Positions 19,110 through 26,859 of a DNA stretch of 64,000 nucleotides are shown here, piece after piece. Origin of the DNA: Microbulbifer pacificus (GTDB lineage Bacteria; Pseudomonadota; Gammaproteobacteria; Pseudomonadales; Cellvibrionaceae). The DNA is taken from the NCBI RefSeq assembly GCF_033723955.1, contig NZ_CP137555.1:3092001-3156000 (forward strand). The letters are read 5' to 3'. Made by a program: the position numbers and the translations under genes. The notes below the pieces were generated by a model, which saw nothing but the letters and a program-made list of their open reading frames with translations, searched no databases and was not told where the DNA came from. The first letter of the stretch is position 1; the number at the start of each line of letters is the position of its first letter.

Positions 19110-19586
19110 ATGTTTGCGAAAGTAGAAGCTTCCCCACTGCAGCTTCAGCAATTGGTTTTCACTCGAGTACACGTAGACGCTTTGGTACCGTCAGATGTTA
19201 CGGATGATATTTGGGCGCCGGATTTTGATTTTACGGATGTTGAGTTTGCCCATGAAGTGATGGTAATGCCAAAGGAGGGGCAGGAGGAGGACCCGAGGGA
19301 GTTTATATTGGCGCTCAAGTTTGCAATACCGAACAACAATGAAAACTCTAAGTTGGCTCCGTACACGGTGGATGTTCAAGCACAAGCGATATTCACTTTT
19401 GCTCCAATTTTTGAGCCCAAGAAGCGTGAGTCTTTAGTCACTGTAAATGGTTGCTCAATGGTAATTGGTGCGATAAGAGAAATGTTGTGCCAGCTGACTG
19501 CGAGATCGGTATATGGGCCAATGACTTTACCCACGCTTCGCTTTATTCCAGAGCCCGAGAAAAAGGAAGAGGCGGACCAGGCGTAA
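19110..19586 (+). CDS. SecB-like chaperone of the TAC module
   Basis: A 158-residue SecB-fold protein. The telling part is NGCSMVIGAIREMLCQLTARSVYGPMTLPTLRF (written in pieces: NGCSMVIGAIREML, LTARSVYGPMTLP; about residues 114-146), which matches SecB's 'GAS...y..iRe.v..l.......p..LpP..F'. In TAC systems such a chaperone binds the antitoxin tail and stops its degradation. It starts one base after the antitoxin stop. The housekeeping secB is not in this window. Confidence 0.75.
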   Translation: MFAKVEASPLQLQQLVFTRVHVDALVPSDVTDDIWAPDFDFTDVEFAHEVMVMPKEGQEEDPREFILALKFAIPNNNENSKLAPYTVDVQAQAIFTFAPIFEPKKRESLVTVNGCSMVIGAIREMLCQLTARSVYGPMTLPTLRFIPEPEKKEEADQA

Positions 19587-20475
19587 CCTTCCAGAGCCTG
19601 GAATTTTGGTCTGCAAAATATTTGAATTAGGGCTCGAATGAGGCTCTCAACTTTAGTTGAGGGCCTCATTGCTATTGGTGCTTTAAAAGTAAACTACAAG
19701 GCTCCAGCTACATCCAAGCTTTCCAAGTGATTCAAGTTTTATGCCGAGTCTGACAGGTTGCTTGGAGGGGGCAGCCCATCTCTAAAAATCTAATGAAGTA
19801 ATTTTGTCACCTTTAGGTGGCAGGTCAAAACGGCAGATTGCCTGGTGTCAACTTCGGCAAAGCATTTCTCTGGCTTCGTGAGGCTGAACTTCATACGTCT
19901 TAGGCAAGAGATAGGCATGCAAACGAAGTTGCTCTTCTGAAGGCGCTATGGGAGCGGGTGGCAAATGAGCCGAGTTCATAGTTGTGTCCTTCAGGTGTAG
20001 TTAACTCGCCCCCCTCTTTAATTGCGAAGTCATCCGGAAAGGCGCTTTACGGGATCTCAGGTGGTCAAATACGCTCAACAGGCTTCGGGTGTGGGTGTCT
20101 GGACCGCCGCGAATCAGTTAAAGATCGTTTCGTTCTGATTTCTTACTGTCAAGTCTAAGCCTAAATCATCTCAGGCCTCTGAAGTGCTCTCATTCCACCT
20201 TTGATTAATGCGTGATCAGTTTTGCTCGGGGCTGGAGGGAGATCGGCTAGCGATGCTGGTGGTGTGGGGCTTGCTGTTTGTGCGTTTTCAGCTGAGATGT
20301 TTGTTTTATCACACAGCTGTATGGTGTATCGATGGTGAGTGTATAGTTTTTGCTCAGGAGGAGCGGGTCGTCACTTGAACCTGCGGTGCGCAAGATGTTT
20401 GGGGGTACCTGTGGGGGTACTAATTTTTTCGATAATTCAAACTCTTTTGAAATCAAATGGTTAGGGTCTGTTTCG
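19587..20475. other. gene-poor right end of island 1
   Basis: About 890 bases with no gene I can support. A hairpin (AATGAGGC...GGCCTCATT, 19637-19670) follows the SecB-like gene and may end its transcript. Two GGGGGTAC repeats lie at 20401-20409 and 20413-20420, about 55 bases inside the att copy. The rest looks like decayed, mixed-composition sequence. Confidence 0.6.
20401..20420 (+). repeat. GGGGGTAC repeats at right end of island 1
   Basis: Two direct copies of GGGGGTAC, 12 bases apart, match the six copies before the integrase (6101-6174). Presence at both ends of one island supports a role as integrase or excisionase arm sites. Confidence 0.65.
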
Positions 20476-20498
20476 AGTCCCGCCCTGGGCACCACATT
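20476..20498 (+). repeat. att site copy 2 (junction of islands 1 and 2)
   Basis: Exact 23-bp copy of the tRNA-Leu 3' end plus CACATT. It is followed by a stretch, ending with hairpin 20528-20550, that agrees closely (about 5 differences in 63) with the stretch after att copy 3 at 38996-39058. It is less like the stretch after the tRNA itself. It is the right end of island 1 and left end of island 2. Confidence 0.9.
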
Positions 20499-20527
20499 GA
20501 AAGCCGGCTCGATCCGGTATCCTTCCG

Positions 20528-20550
20528 AAAGCCCCGCAATGCGGGGCTTT
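20528..20550 (+). terminator. hairpin terminator (copy 2)
   Basis: AAAGCCCCGC-AAT-GCGGGGCTTT, the same tRNA-downstream hairpin as at 6045-6067 and 39025-39048, carried along with the att duplication. Confidence 0.65.
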
Positions 20551-20687
20551 CGTGTTTCTGGACCTTCCATTCATATTTCTCTCCGACCGCTTGTTTTTAC
20601 GCCAATGGGGGAGCTTTTTGGCGTATACCATCAAAATTCGCCGTCCGATGCAGAACGCGTACCCCTAAATCGGCATGGAACTACCCT

Positions 20688-20885
20688 ATGGCGCAGCCCT
20701 TCGCACAAGTTAAGGCTGTGCGTCTCCTCGAGATAAAGACTATCTGCTCAGCGAAATTGAATACCTATACTTTCTCGTTAAAACCGACGTCCAAAAGCAA
20801 TGCGGTGTTAGATCCCGTCTCGGCAGTAACGAACGCATGCTGGCTATTGCGCCTTCTCCCGAGGTAAGGCTGAATCGCGAAGATG
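20688..20885 (+). pseudogene. remnant of a tyrosine integrase N-terminus
   Basis: The region aligns with the first 60-70 codons of the integrase at 6196 and with its leader. From 20735 the frame reads KDYLLSEIEYLYFLVK, then later ERMLAI..SPEVRLNRE. This parallels KDYRLSDGNNLYLLVK and EKMLAI..FPEVSIKEARE in the intact enzyme. The likely start ATG (20688) is in a different frame from 20735 onward, so there is a frameshift; all catalytic sequence is missing. The upstream ACCCCTAAATCG also matches ACCCCCAAATCG before the intact gene. It marks the left end of island 2. Confidence 0.82.
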
Positions 20886-21698
20886 AGCACATATTGGAAG
20901 ATTGATCGAAATCGCGAAGGAAGGGACTTTGTTGTTGGCGACGTCCATGGGCATTTGCGGCAATTGCAAATCCAATTGGCAGCGCTAGGCTTTACTCCCT
21001 GTGTTGACCGACTTTTCTTCCTCGGCGACATTGTTGATCGTGGACTGGACAGCGAGGCGCTGATCGATTTGATAGATCAACGGACCTATTTCAGCATTCT
21101 CGGAAATCATGAAGCCATGACCATTGCCGGTTTTGAGAATTCCTCTTCTATTCAGTTGCACAAATCTAATGGTGGCGCGTGGTTTTACAAGCTTCCCTCT
21201 GAAAGACAACAGGCTATTGTAGAAAAAATTAGAACCTGGCCTTGGGCTGTAGAAATTGATTGCGGTGCTAAGCATGTCGGACTTGTCCATGCCGATGTAC
21301 CGAAAAGTAACTGGAATTTGGTTAAGACTCTGTTAGGCGATATCAGTGATGCTTGGTCAAAAAAGGCGTCACTCGACGATCCAGAGATCGAGCAAGTAGC
21401 CCAGCCGCTGCTGTGGCGCAGAACTCTGGTAACGCATCTGTACCAGGATGTACTGGAATTCGGTGATAAGAAAAGAACTTTCGCCGGATACAAACTTACC
21501 TTTCTTGACCGAATCAGCAAGCTGCGGAGCGTAGGGCGCTTGCAGGTTTGTCCATTCGAAATAGAAGGTATTGATAGCGTGTGCATGGGACATTCCTATG
21601 TCCCTATGGCGACGAATGTTGGAAATTGTTACTTTCTAGACAGCTACCGCGGAGAACCTGGCGAGGAGTTAAGTGTTTTGTGTGTTAATCAGTCGTAG
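20883..21698 (+). CDS. PPP-family (PrpA/lambda-type) metallophosphatase
   Basis: A 271-residue protein phosphatase of the bacterial PPP group that acts on phospho-Ser/Thr/Tyr or related substrates. All three PPP metal motifs are present: GDVHG at 19-23, GDIVDRG near 48-54 and GNHE near 78-81, then the metal-binding histidines VHADV and MGHSYV. It is soluble, with no signal peptide. It begins exactly where the integrase remnant ends. Similar phosphatases occur on phages and islands. The link to the murein genes is unclear. Confidence 0.9.
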   Translation: MSTYWKIDRNREGRDFVVGDVHGHLRQLQIQLAALGFTPCVDRLFFLGDIVDRGLDSEALIDLIDQRTYFSILGNHEAMTIAGFENSSSIQLHKSNGGAWFYKLPSERQQAIVEKIRTWPWAVEIDCGAKHVGLVHADVPKSNWNLVKTLLGDISDAWSKKASLDDPEIEQVAQPLLWRRTLVTHLYQDVLEFGDKKRTFAGYKLTFLDRISKLRSVGRLQVCPFEIEGIDSVCMGHSYVPMATNVGNCYFLDSYRGEPGEELSVLCVNQS

Positions 21699-21789
21699 TT
21701 TATCGTTTTAGCTACAGTTCCTTTGATGGTGGAGCTAGTTATGATAGGTAAATAGGAATTAACAAAAATAAGGCTGAAAAGGCAGAATA

Positions 21790-22551
21790 ATGATTTCCAT
21801 CATCTCAAGATTGTGTCGTCGAGCATGCTTCTCGTGTTGTGGCGTTTCACTACTTCTGTTTTCCATAAGTACTCGGGCTCAGATTCCTGCGGAAAGTCAT
21901 CAATTACTCATTTCCATTAATGGTAGTTGGGAGGCAACGAGTGGCCAGCTCTACGGATATCAGCGCGGCAATGGAGGTTGGGAGAAAAAATTTACCGCAA
22001 TTCCGGTGAGTCTCGGGCGCACAGGTCTCGCTTGGGGTATTGGCTTGCACCCCGCTCAGGCCGGCTTACAGAAACGCGAGGGCGACGGCAAAGCCCCGGC
22101 GGGTATCTTTCGACTCGGTGATGCGTTCGGTTATGCGAGTTCCATCGACACGGGGCTCGGTTACCAACCGATGACGGCCCAGCACTATTGCATCGATATC
22201 CCCGCTTCTCCGTTGTATAACCAGACGGTTGATGCCGGAAAAGTAGGTACCGATGCGGTGAAAGGTTCTTCCGAGGGGATGCGCCGGGATATTCACTATG
22301 GGGATCAGCAGTACCGCAAAGGCATTTTCGTCGCACATAACCCCGAGAATCGCCCTGGCGCGGGCAGCTGTATCTTTATGCACCTTTGGGAGGCTCCGAG
22401 CATCCCAACCGCGGGCTGTACAGCCATGAGCGAAGGACACATGGACGCCGTATTGCAATGGCTTGATGCGACACAGCAGCCTATTTATATCGCGCTGCCG
22501 CGTGCGGAGTATGAGCGACTGCGGGAAGACTGGGCTCTGCCATCGCTGTAG
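21790..22551 (+). CDS. YkuD-fold L,D-transpeptidase / carboxypeptidase, exported
   Basis: A 253-residue protein with a signal peptide (about 1-30, ending STRAQ). The YkuD catalytic region has His198 (IFMHLWEAP) and nucleophile Cys210 (PTAGCTAM), plus the KREGDGKAPAGIF substrate loop near 95-107. YkuD-type enzymes join or cut murein stem peptides at L,D bonds around meso-DAP. Among degradative genes a cleaving role is plausible, but a cross-linking role cannot be excluded. It is convergent with the LysR gene, with a shared hairpin between. Confidence 0.85.
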   Translation: MISIISRLCRRACFSCCGVSLLLFSISTRAQIPAESHQLLISINGSWEATSGQLYGYQRGNGGWEKKFTAIPVSLGRTGLAWGIGLHPAQAGLQKREGDGKAPAGIFRLGDAFGYASSIDTGLGYQPMTAQHYCIDIPASPLYNQTVDAGKVGTDAVKGSSEGMRRDIHYGDQQYRKGIFVAHNPENRPGAGSCIFMHLWEAPSIPTAGCTAMSEGHMDAVLQWLDATQQPIYIALPRAEYERLREDWALPSL

Positions 22552-22561
22552 TCGGCGGTAC

Positions 22562-22594
22562 TGCACAACGGCCTTGCAGATCGGTCGTTGTGCA
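22562..22594. terminator. hairpin between convergent genes
   Basis: TGCACAACG...CGTTGTGCA forms a 9-bp perfect stem between the stops of the YkuD-fold gene and the LysR gene; probably a two-way terminator, though without a long T run. Confidence 0.5.
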
Positions 22595-22611
22595 TAAGTC
22601 CAGATATGCGG

Positions 22612-23529
22612 TCAGGCTGGCTCGGTCGCTTGCTGGGACAGGATCCGTGAGACCTCGTCGATCATATTCTGTCCAGCAGGTCCCAATGTTTTGCGCCGTG
22701 ACCAGATTAGGTCGGTGCAGTAGGGGTAAGGCGTTAGCTGGAAATCTGTGTTCAATACTTTGATCGCTCCCCGCTCAACGTGAGGGCGGGCGATATGCAG
22801 CGGTGTAAACGCCCAGCCAAGCCCAGCGGTGAGCATCGACATAAATAATGAGTAGCTTTCCAGATACCAGATACGATCACTAAGATCATTTTCTGGCAAA
22901 GAGGTCGGGTCACTGCTGGCACTGATACGCAAGTGCAGGTGATTATGCAGATCCTGAATGCTGACCTGTGCCAGAGTCGTTAGTGGATGGGTAGCTCCCG
23001 CCACCAGCACAAATGAACAATTGCCCACCCCGCGAAAATCGAAGTCTTCCGGATAGTCACTCTGGCTTAACACAATACCGATATCCGCCTTGCCTTCCCG
23101 GACCAGTCTGGACGCGCTGTCACCGGATGCATGTAGTAGTGACACCGCCACTGTGGGGTAGTTTTGATAAAAACGCTCCAGAGCCTCGACCAACTGTGTC
23201 AGCTCAATGGCCGATTCATCAACGGCAAGAGTTAGCGATTCCTCCAGCCCTGCATTCAGACTGCGACTCTTGGCCTCAAAGCGAGAATAAGAGTTGAGCA
23301 GGGAGCGCACATCATTCAACAGTGCGCGCCCTTGGGCGGTAAGCTTCGGCTCGCGCCCCGCTCGATCGAACAAGGTCAGGCCGGTATCGATTTCCAAATT
23401 GCCAATCAGGCCAGAGATCGTCGACTGAGCCTTGCCGAGTGCTCGCGCCGCTGCGGAAAAGGAACCCGTACGAGCTGCTGCCTCAAAGGCTTCAAGTTGC
23501 TCTGGCGCAATAAAGAATCGCGATTCCAT
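22612..23529 (-). CDS. LysR-family regulator of the murein/5-oxoproline cluster
   Basis: A 305-residue LysR-type activator/repressor. The N-terminal winged HTH (LEAFEAAARTGSFSAAARAL then QSTISGLIGNLE, about 12-48) is followed by a linker helix and a periplasmic-binding-like effector domain (about 90-300). It is divergent from the TonB receptor. Two exact CTATCG-N7-CGATAG palindromes (ATC-N9-GAT type) lie in the shared 570-base gap, each about 100 bases from one start. That arrangement is usual for autoregulated LysR genes. The effector is unknown; 5-oxoproline, D-Glu or a muropeptide are candidates. Confidence 0.92.
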   Translation of the reverse strand: MESRFFIAPEQLEAFEAAARTGSFSAAARALGKAQSTISGLIGNLEIDTGLTLFDRAGREPKLTAQGRALLNDVRSLLNSYSRFEAKSRSLNAGLEESLTLAVDESAIELTQLVEALERFYQNYPTVAVSLLHASGDSASRLVREGKADIGIVLSQSDYPEDFDFRGVGNCSFVLVAGATHPLTTLAQVSIQDLHNHLHLRISASSDPTSLPENDLSDRIWYLESYSLFMSMLTAGLGWAFTPLHIARPHVERGAIKVLNTDFQLTPYPYCTDLIWSRRKTLGPAGQNMIDEVSRILSQQATEPA

Positions 23530-23627
23530 GGTGGAATACCCTGATTTATTGGATATTTATGGGTCTAGGCAGGTGTGTGATTCGGCCAGATATCAGGGGG
23601 CCGATGTTTCCACGCCGCCTATATTTA

Positions 23628-23646
23628 CTATCGGTTACGCCGATAG
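23628..23646. promoter_or_regulatory. LysR-type operator 1
   Basis: CTATCG-GTTACGC-CGATAG: perfect 6-bp arms, seven-base spacer, containing ATC-N9-GAT. Lies 99-117 bases upstream of the lysR start. Confidence 0.72.
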
Positions 23647-23979
23647 GAATTGGTATCGATAGAGTTTGCTGTCAATCAAAGGGCGTGGCAAGTGGGCGTG
23701 TAGTGTGTTGGCCGCAAATGACCAGTGCAAGACAGGGCATGTTGAACGCATTAACCGAAGTAGCGACGCCTGGGGAGGCGCGCAGCCCTGCAAGCATTAT
23801 GTGAACCGCACGATTTGAGGCTATCGCTGCGATTTTATCTACTTGTTGCTGCGGGACTCTTGCCACGTGCGATGCCGTAATGGCGCAATATTCCCATTTG
23901 CCTTTTCTTCTCGACCAGAAATAGAACGGTCACAATTTTGGCGTTGAATTCGTTGTATTTTATACGCTTGTCTATTGAT

Positions 23980-23998
23980 CTATCGACCCTACCGATAG
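23980..23998. promoter_or_regulatory. LysR-type operator 2
   Basis: CTATCG-ACCCTAC-CGATAG: same arms and spacer length as operator 1. Lies 102-120 bases upstream of the TonB receptor start. Confidence 0.72.
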
Positions 23999-24099
23999 TT
24001 CATATTTTTTAAAACCACGATTTTGGCGAGATCCTGAGCCCAGGGTGGATAAGTTTGCGCGCCCACGCAACGATCAATTCAATAATAAGGACTTAGGGT

Positions 24100-26604
24100 A
24101 TGTTGCCGTTCAAGAAATCTCGTATCAGTCTCATTATCGCTGCTGCGTTGGTGCCGGCTTCAGTCGCGCTCGCAGACGATTCAGCTTCCTCAAAAAATTC
24201 CGATTGCACTGCTGAAAGTGGTCGCGCCGCTCAGGCGGAATGTCGTACCCGAGCCGATTTGTATGAGGAAATTGTGGTTACCGCCTCTAGGCGCGAGTCA
24301 GCCGCTTCTGATTTACCGATCAATATCACCGCTGTTTCCGGTGAGTCCCTACGGCAGCAGAACATAACTGACATCAAGTCTTTGCTGCAGGAGAGCGTGG
24401 AAATCAGCGTTGCGGACAGTGGTGCTCGTTTTGAGGACAGTGTTACCGTGCGTGGCCTGAACGTTTCCTCGGTGAGTGCCAATAACCTCGAGCAGTTCAT
24501 CAAGACAACCCTGTCTTACTACATGGATGAAACCCCACTGCCGAAGCTTGGTTTCCGTATCAAGGACATAAATCGGGTTGAAACACTGCTGGGGCCGCAG
24601 GGTACTCTTTACGGTGCTGGTAGCCTCGGCGGCGCGGTTCGCTATATTACCAACGACCCGAAACTCGATGAATTTGAAGCTAAGGTAAATACCGCGGCTT
24701 ATCAGGTCGATGGTGGCGGTATAAGCAGCGATACCGATTTTGTGGTTAACCTTCCAGTTAGCGAGACCTTCGCGCTGCGCGCATCCGCTGCCTACTTGGA
24801 TGAAGCTGGCTATCTAGACCGCGCTGCAAACGCTCCCTGGCGCGCGGGAGAGGATGCGTATATCAGCGACCCGAATCCAAATAAGGCGATTTACAAGGAC
24901 GATAATTGGCAGGAAGTGACGACCGCGAAAATCGCTGCGCTGTGGGCGCCGACGGACAATCTTGAGATCAAGTTCACCCATATGCAGCAGGATCAGCTGG
25001 CACATGGTACCAACGGTGCCAACCTACTGCCGGTTGGGGTTGCGGATTTTGGTAAAGACTGTGATGTGGATTTCTGCTATTCAGATACAGATTTTAGCTC
25101 CTTCAATACGCCCTATGCGATCAACGATCGTACGATCATCTCCCCGCACCAAGAGTATGCTGACAAGGATTTTTCCCTGGACGTGCTAGATTTCAATCTG
25201 GACCTTGGTTTTGCGACGCTTACTTCCAGCACCTCAAAGTTTGAAGATAGCAGTGTCGGTGAGGCGGATTATACTGGTCCCGGATACGCATTTTATGGCT
25301 GGGCTGGATTCGGCCCTGCGGACACCAACATTACCGCATATATGACCTTCGACAATACATATGAAGGTTTTAGCCATGAAACCCGTCTGGTTTCTGCGCC
25401 CAGCGATAGCTTTGAGTGGATTGTCGGTTTCTATACCACAGAGCAGGACAGTAAAAACGCGTTCGGGGAAATAGTCCCGACAATTGACCAGGAGCTTTCC
25501 TGGAAGCGTGTCGCTGACGTAGCAGATCTTGGCTACGAGGAACTGTATGAGGGGACCTACTCCGAAGATGCAATTTTCGGTGAACTTTCCTACCACGTGA
25601 CTGAAAAACTGACACTGACCGCCGGGGCTCGGGTGTTTAATTACGACGATGAGCGCCACACGATCCTGCTCGACCATACTTACGCGTTACCTGACCAAGA
25701 TTTGGAATCGAAAGGTGGCGAGAACGGCAAAAGCTTTTTCAAGCTGAATGCTTCCTATGATGTCACTGACGATATCCTTGCATATGCAACCTTCTCCCAG
25801 GGCTTTCGTCGCGGTGGCCAAAATAACTTCCGCGATTTTGATTATCCGGAGTGGATGGCAGAAATCGATGGCAAGCAGCCTGGTTCATACAAGGTTGCTG
25901 AAAACTCGAGGACGTACGAGCCTGACTCGATTGACAACCTTGAGCTTGGGCTGAAGGGCTACTTCTTTGAACAGCGACTTTATTTGCAGACCAACGTATA
26001 TCAGATTACTTGGAATGACCCGCAGACCTACCGCTCACAGGCGGTTGAATTCTGGTTCCCGATTAACGGCACTGAAAACGGTCCAGATGCGGAAACCAAG
26101 GGGTGGGAGCTGTCGTCCCGTTACCGGCTGAGCGATAACTGGTCGCTCACTTATGCAACTGCGACCACTGAAGGCAGTTTCAGCGAGACCAAGACGCATT
26201 GTATGTATGAGGATACCAGCGTTTCCGGTAATGATTACGGCTGTCGGACTTGGTACGACGGTGATCTTCTCGGCGGAGCGCCGAAGTGGAAACACAACCT
26301 AGGTATCCGCTACAACGGTGAATTGTCCGGTTACCCACTTTGGGTCTCCTTGCGTGCTAACTACATGGGCGAGACCAATACGGACCGAGACGAAAATGGG
26401 GAGTCTCCATGGGTTCGCCCTTCCTATACACTGGCGCACCTGAGTGCGGGCATGGATTTCGGTCAGATTGGCGCAGGCATGTGGGTAGACAATTTGTTGA
26501 ATGACGATTCGACTCTCTCTCATCAGGGGGCGGGTCCGCTCGGACGGCGGATGTTCAATTCCACACCGCGTACTATTGGCCTGAACCTCTCTTACGATTT
26601 CTAA
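24100..26604 (+). CDS. TonB-dependent outer-membrane receptor
   Basis: An 834-residue receptor. Signal peptide about 1-25 (ending VALAD); TonB box-like EEIVVTASRRE near 57-67; plug domain (about 70-190, with VRGLNVSS and GPQGTLYGAGSLGG); then a beta-barrel ending in NLSYDF with terminal Phe. The long YxxG-type plug and barrel resemble the IroN/FecA-like group used in Cellvibrionales for sugars and other organics as well as iron. By context it would import muropeptides or related small peptides, which is inference. A strong terminator follows. Confidence 0.92.
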   Translation: MLPFKKSRISLIIAAALVPASVALADDSASSKNSDCTAESGRAAQAECRTRADLYEEIVVTASRRESAASDLPINITAVSGESLRQQNITDIKSLLQESVEISVADSGARFEDSVTVRGLNVSSVSANNLEQFIKTTLSYYMDETPLPKLGFRIKDINRVETLLGPQGTLYGAGSLGGAVRYITNDPKLDEFEAKVNTAAYQVDGGGISSDTDFVVNLPVSETFALRASAAYLDEAGYLDRAANAPWRAGEDAYISDPNPNKAIYKDDNWQEVTTAKIAALWAPTDNLEIKFTHMQQDQLAHGTNGANLLPVGVADFGKDCDVDFCYSDTDFSSFNTPYAINDRTIISPHQEYADKDFSLDVLDFNLDLGFATLTSSTSKFEDSSVGEADYTGPGYAFYGWAGFGPADTNITAYMTFDNTYEGFSHETRLVSAPSDSFEWIVGFYTTEQDSKNAFGEIVPTIDQELSWKRVADVADLGYEELYEGTYSEDAIFGELSYHVTEKLTLTAGARVFNYDDERHTILLDHTYALPDQDLESKGGENGKSFFKLNASYDVTDDILAYATFSQGFRRGGQNNFRDFDYPEWMAEIDGKQPGSYKVAENSRTYEPDSIDNLELGLKGYFFEQRLYLQTNVYQITWNDPQTYRSQAVEFWFPINGTENGPDAETKGWELSSRYRLSDNWSLTYATATTEGSFSETKTHCMYEDTSVSGNDYGCRTWYDGDLLGGAPKWKHNLGIRYNGELSGYPLWVSLRANYMGETNTDRDENGESPWVRPSYTLAHLSAGMDFGQIGAGMWVDNLLNDDSTLSHQGAGPLGRRMFNSTPRTIGLNLSYDF

Positions 26605-26628
26605 AAAACTAAAACAGGATGGTTTTTC

Positions 26629-26652
26629 AAGGGGCGATTTCGCCCCTTTTTT
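26629..26652 (+). terminator. Rho-independent terminator of the TonB receptor gene
   Basis: AAGGGGCG-ATTT-CGCCCCTTTTTT: a tight GC stem, four-base loop and T run, 25 bases after the stop. Confidence 0.9.
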
Positions 26653-26859
26653 CTTTTAATTAACAATTACGATGCTAATGATCGATTTTTTGATCCATCG
26701 TTGGCACAGTGCCGACAGCGCTACTAGGATTACTTCTGGTTGTCCGGGAGTGTGATATTAAAACCGTGCTTTTTAATAACTGGCTCTTAATCCATCGGTC
26801 GTACCTTTGGTTAGTCATTTAATCCAGACCGTCAATGCCCGCACACTATCAGGGAAAGA

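Larger units (their letters stand above)
5993..20498. mobile_element. integrative island 1 (defence cargo) in tRNA-Leu
   Basis: Bounded by a 23-bp direct repeat of the tRNA-Leu 3' end. It opens with an intact tyrosine recombinase reading inward and includes an AlpA-like regulator and a phage Gp2-like gene. Cargo is a type I restriction-modification locus with a companion methylase-like gene and a toxin-antitoxin-chaperone module. GGGGGTAC repeats lie near both ends. Several genes (9629-11706, parts of hsdS, 18067-19586) are visibly richer in A+T than the core genes. No conjugation genes are present, so it would need help to transfer. Confidence 0.88.
23530..24099. other. divergent regulatory region, lysR / TonB receptor
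   Basis: 570 bases without a supported gene. It holds the two exact LysR-type palindromes (23628-23646, 23980-23998). An A/T-rich stretch near 23955-24015 probably includes the receptor promoter. Confidence 0.65.

Noticed and set aside
20247..20570. Minus-strand frame across att copy 2
   Set aside because: It crosses the att site and terminator hairpin; not a credible gene.
23559..23866. Short open frames in both directions between lysR and the TonB gene
   Set aside because: They overlap a LysR operator, have no ribosome site or domain, and lie in a regulatory gap.
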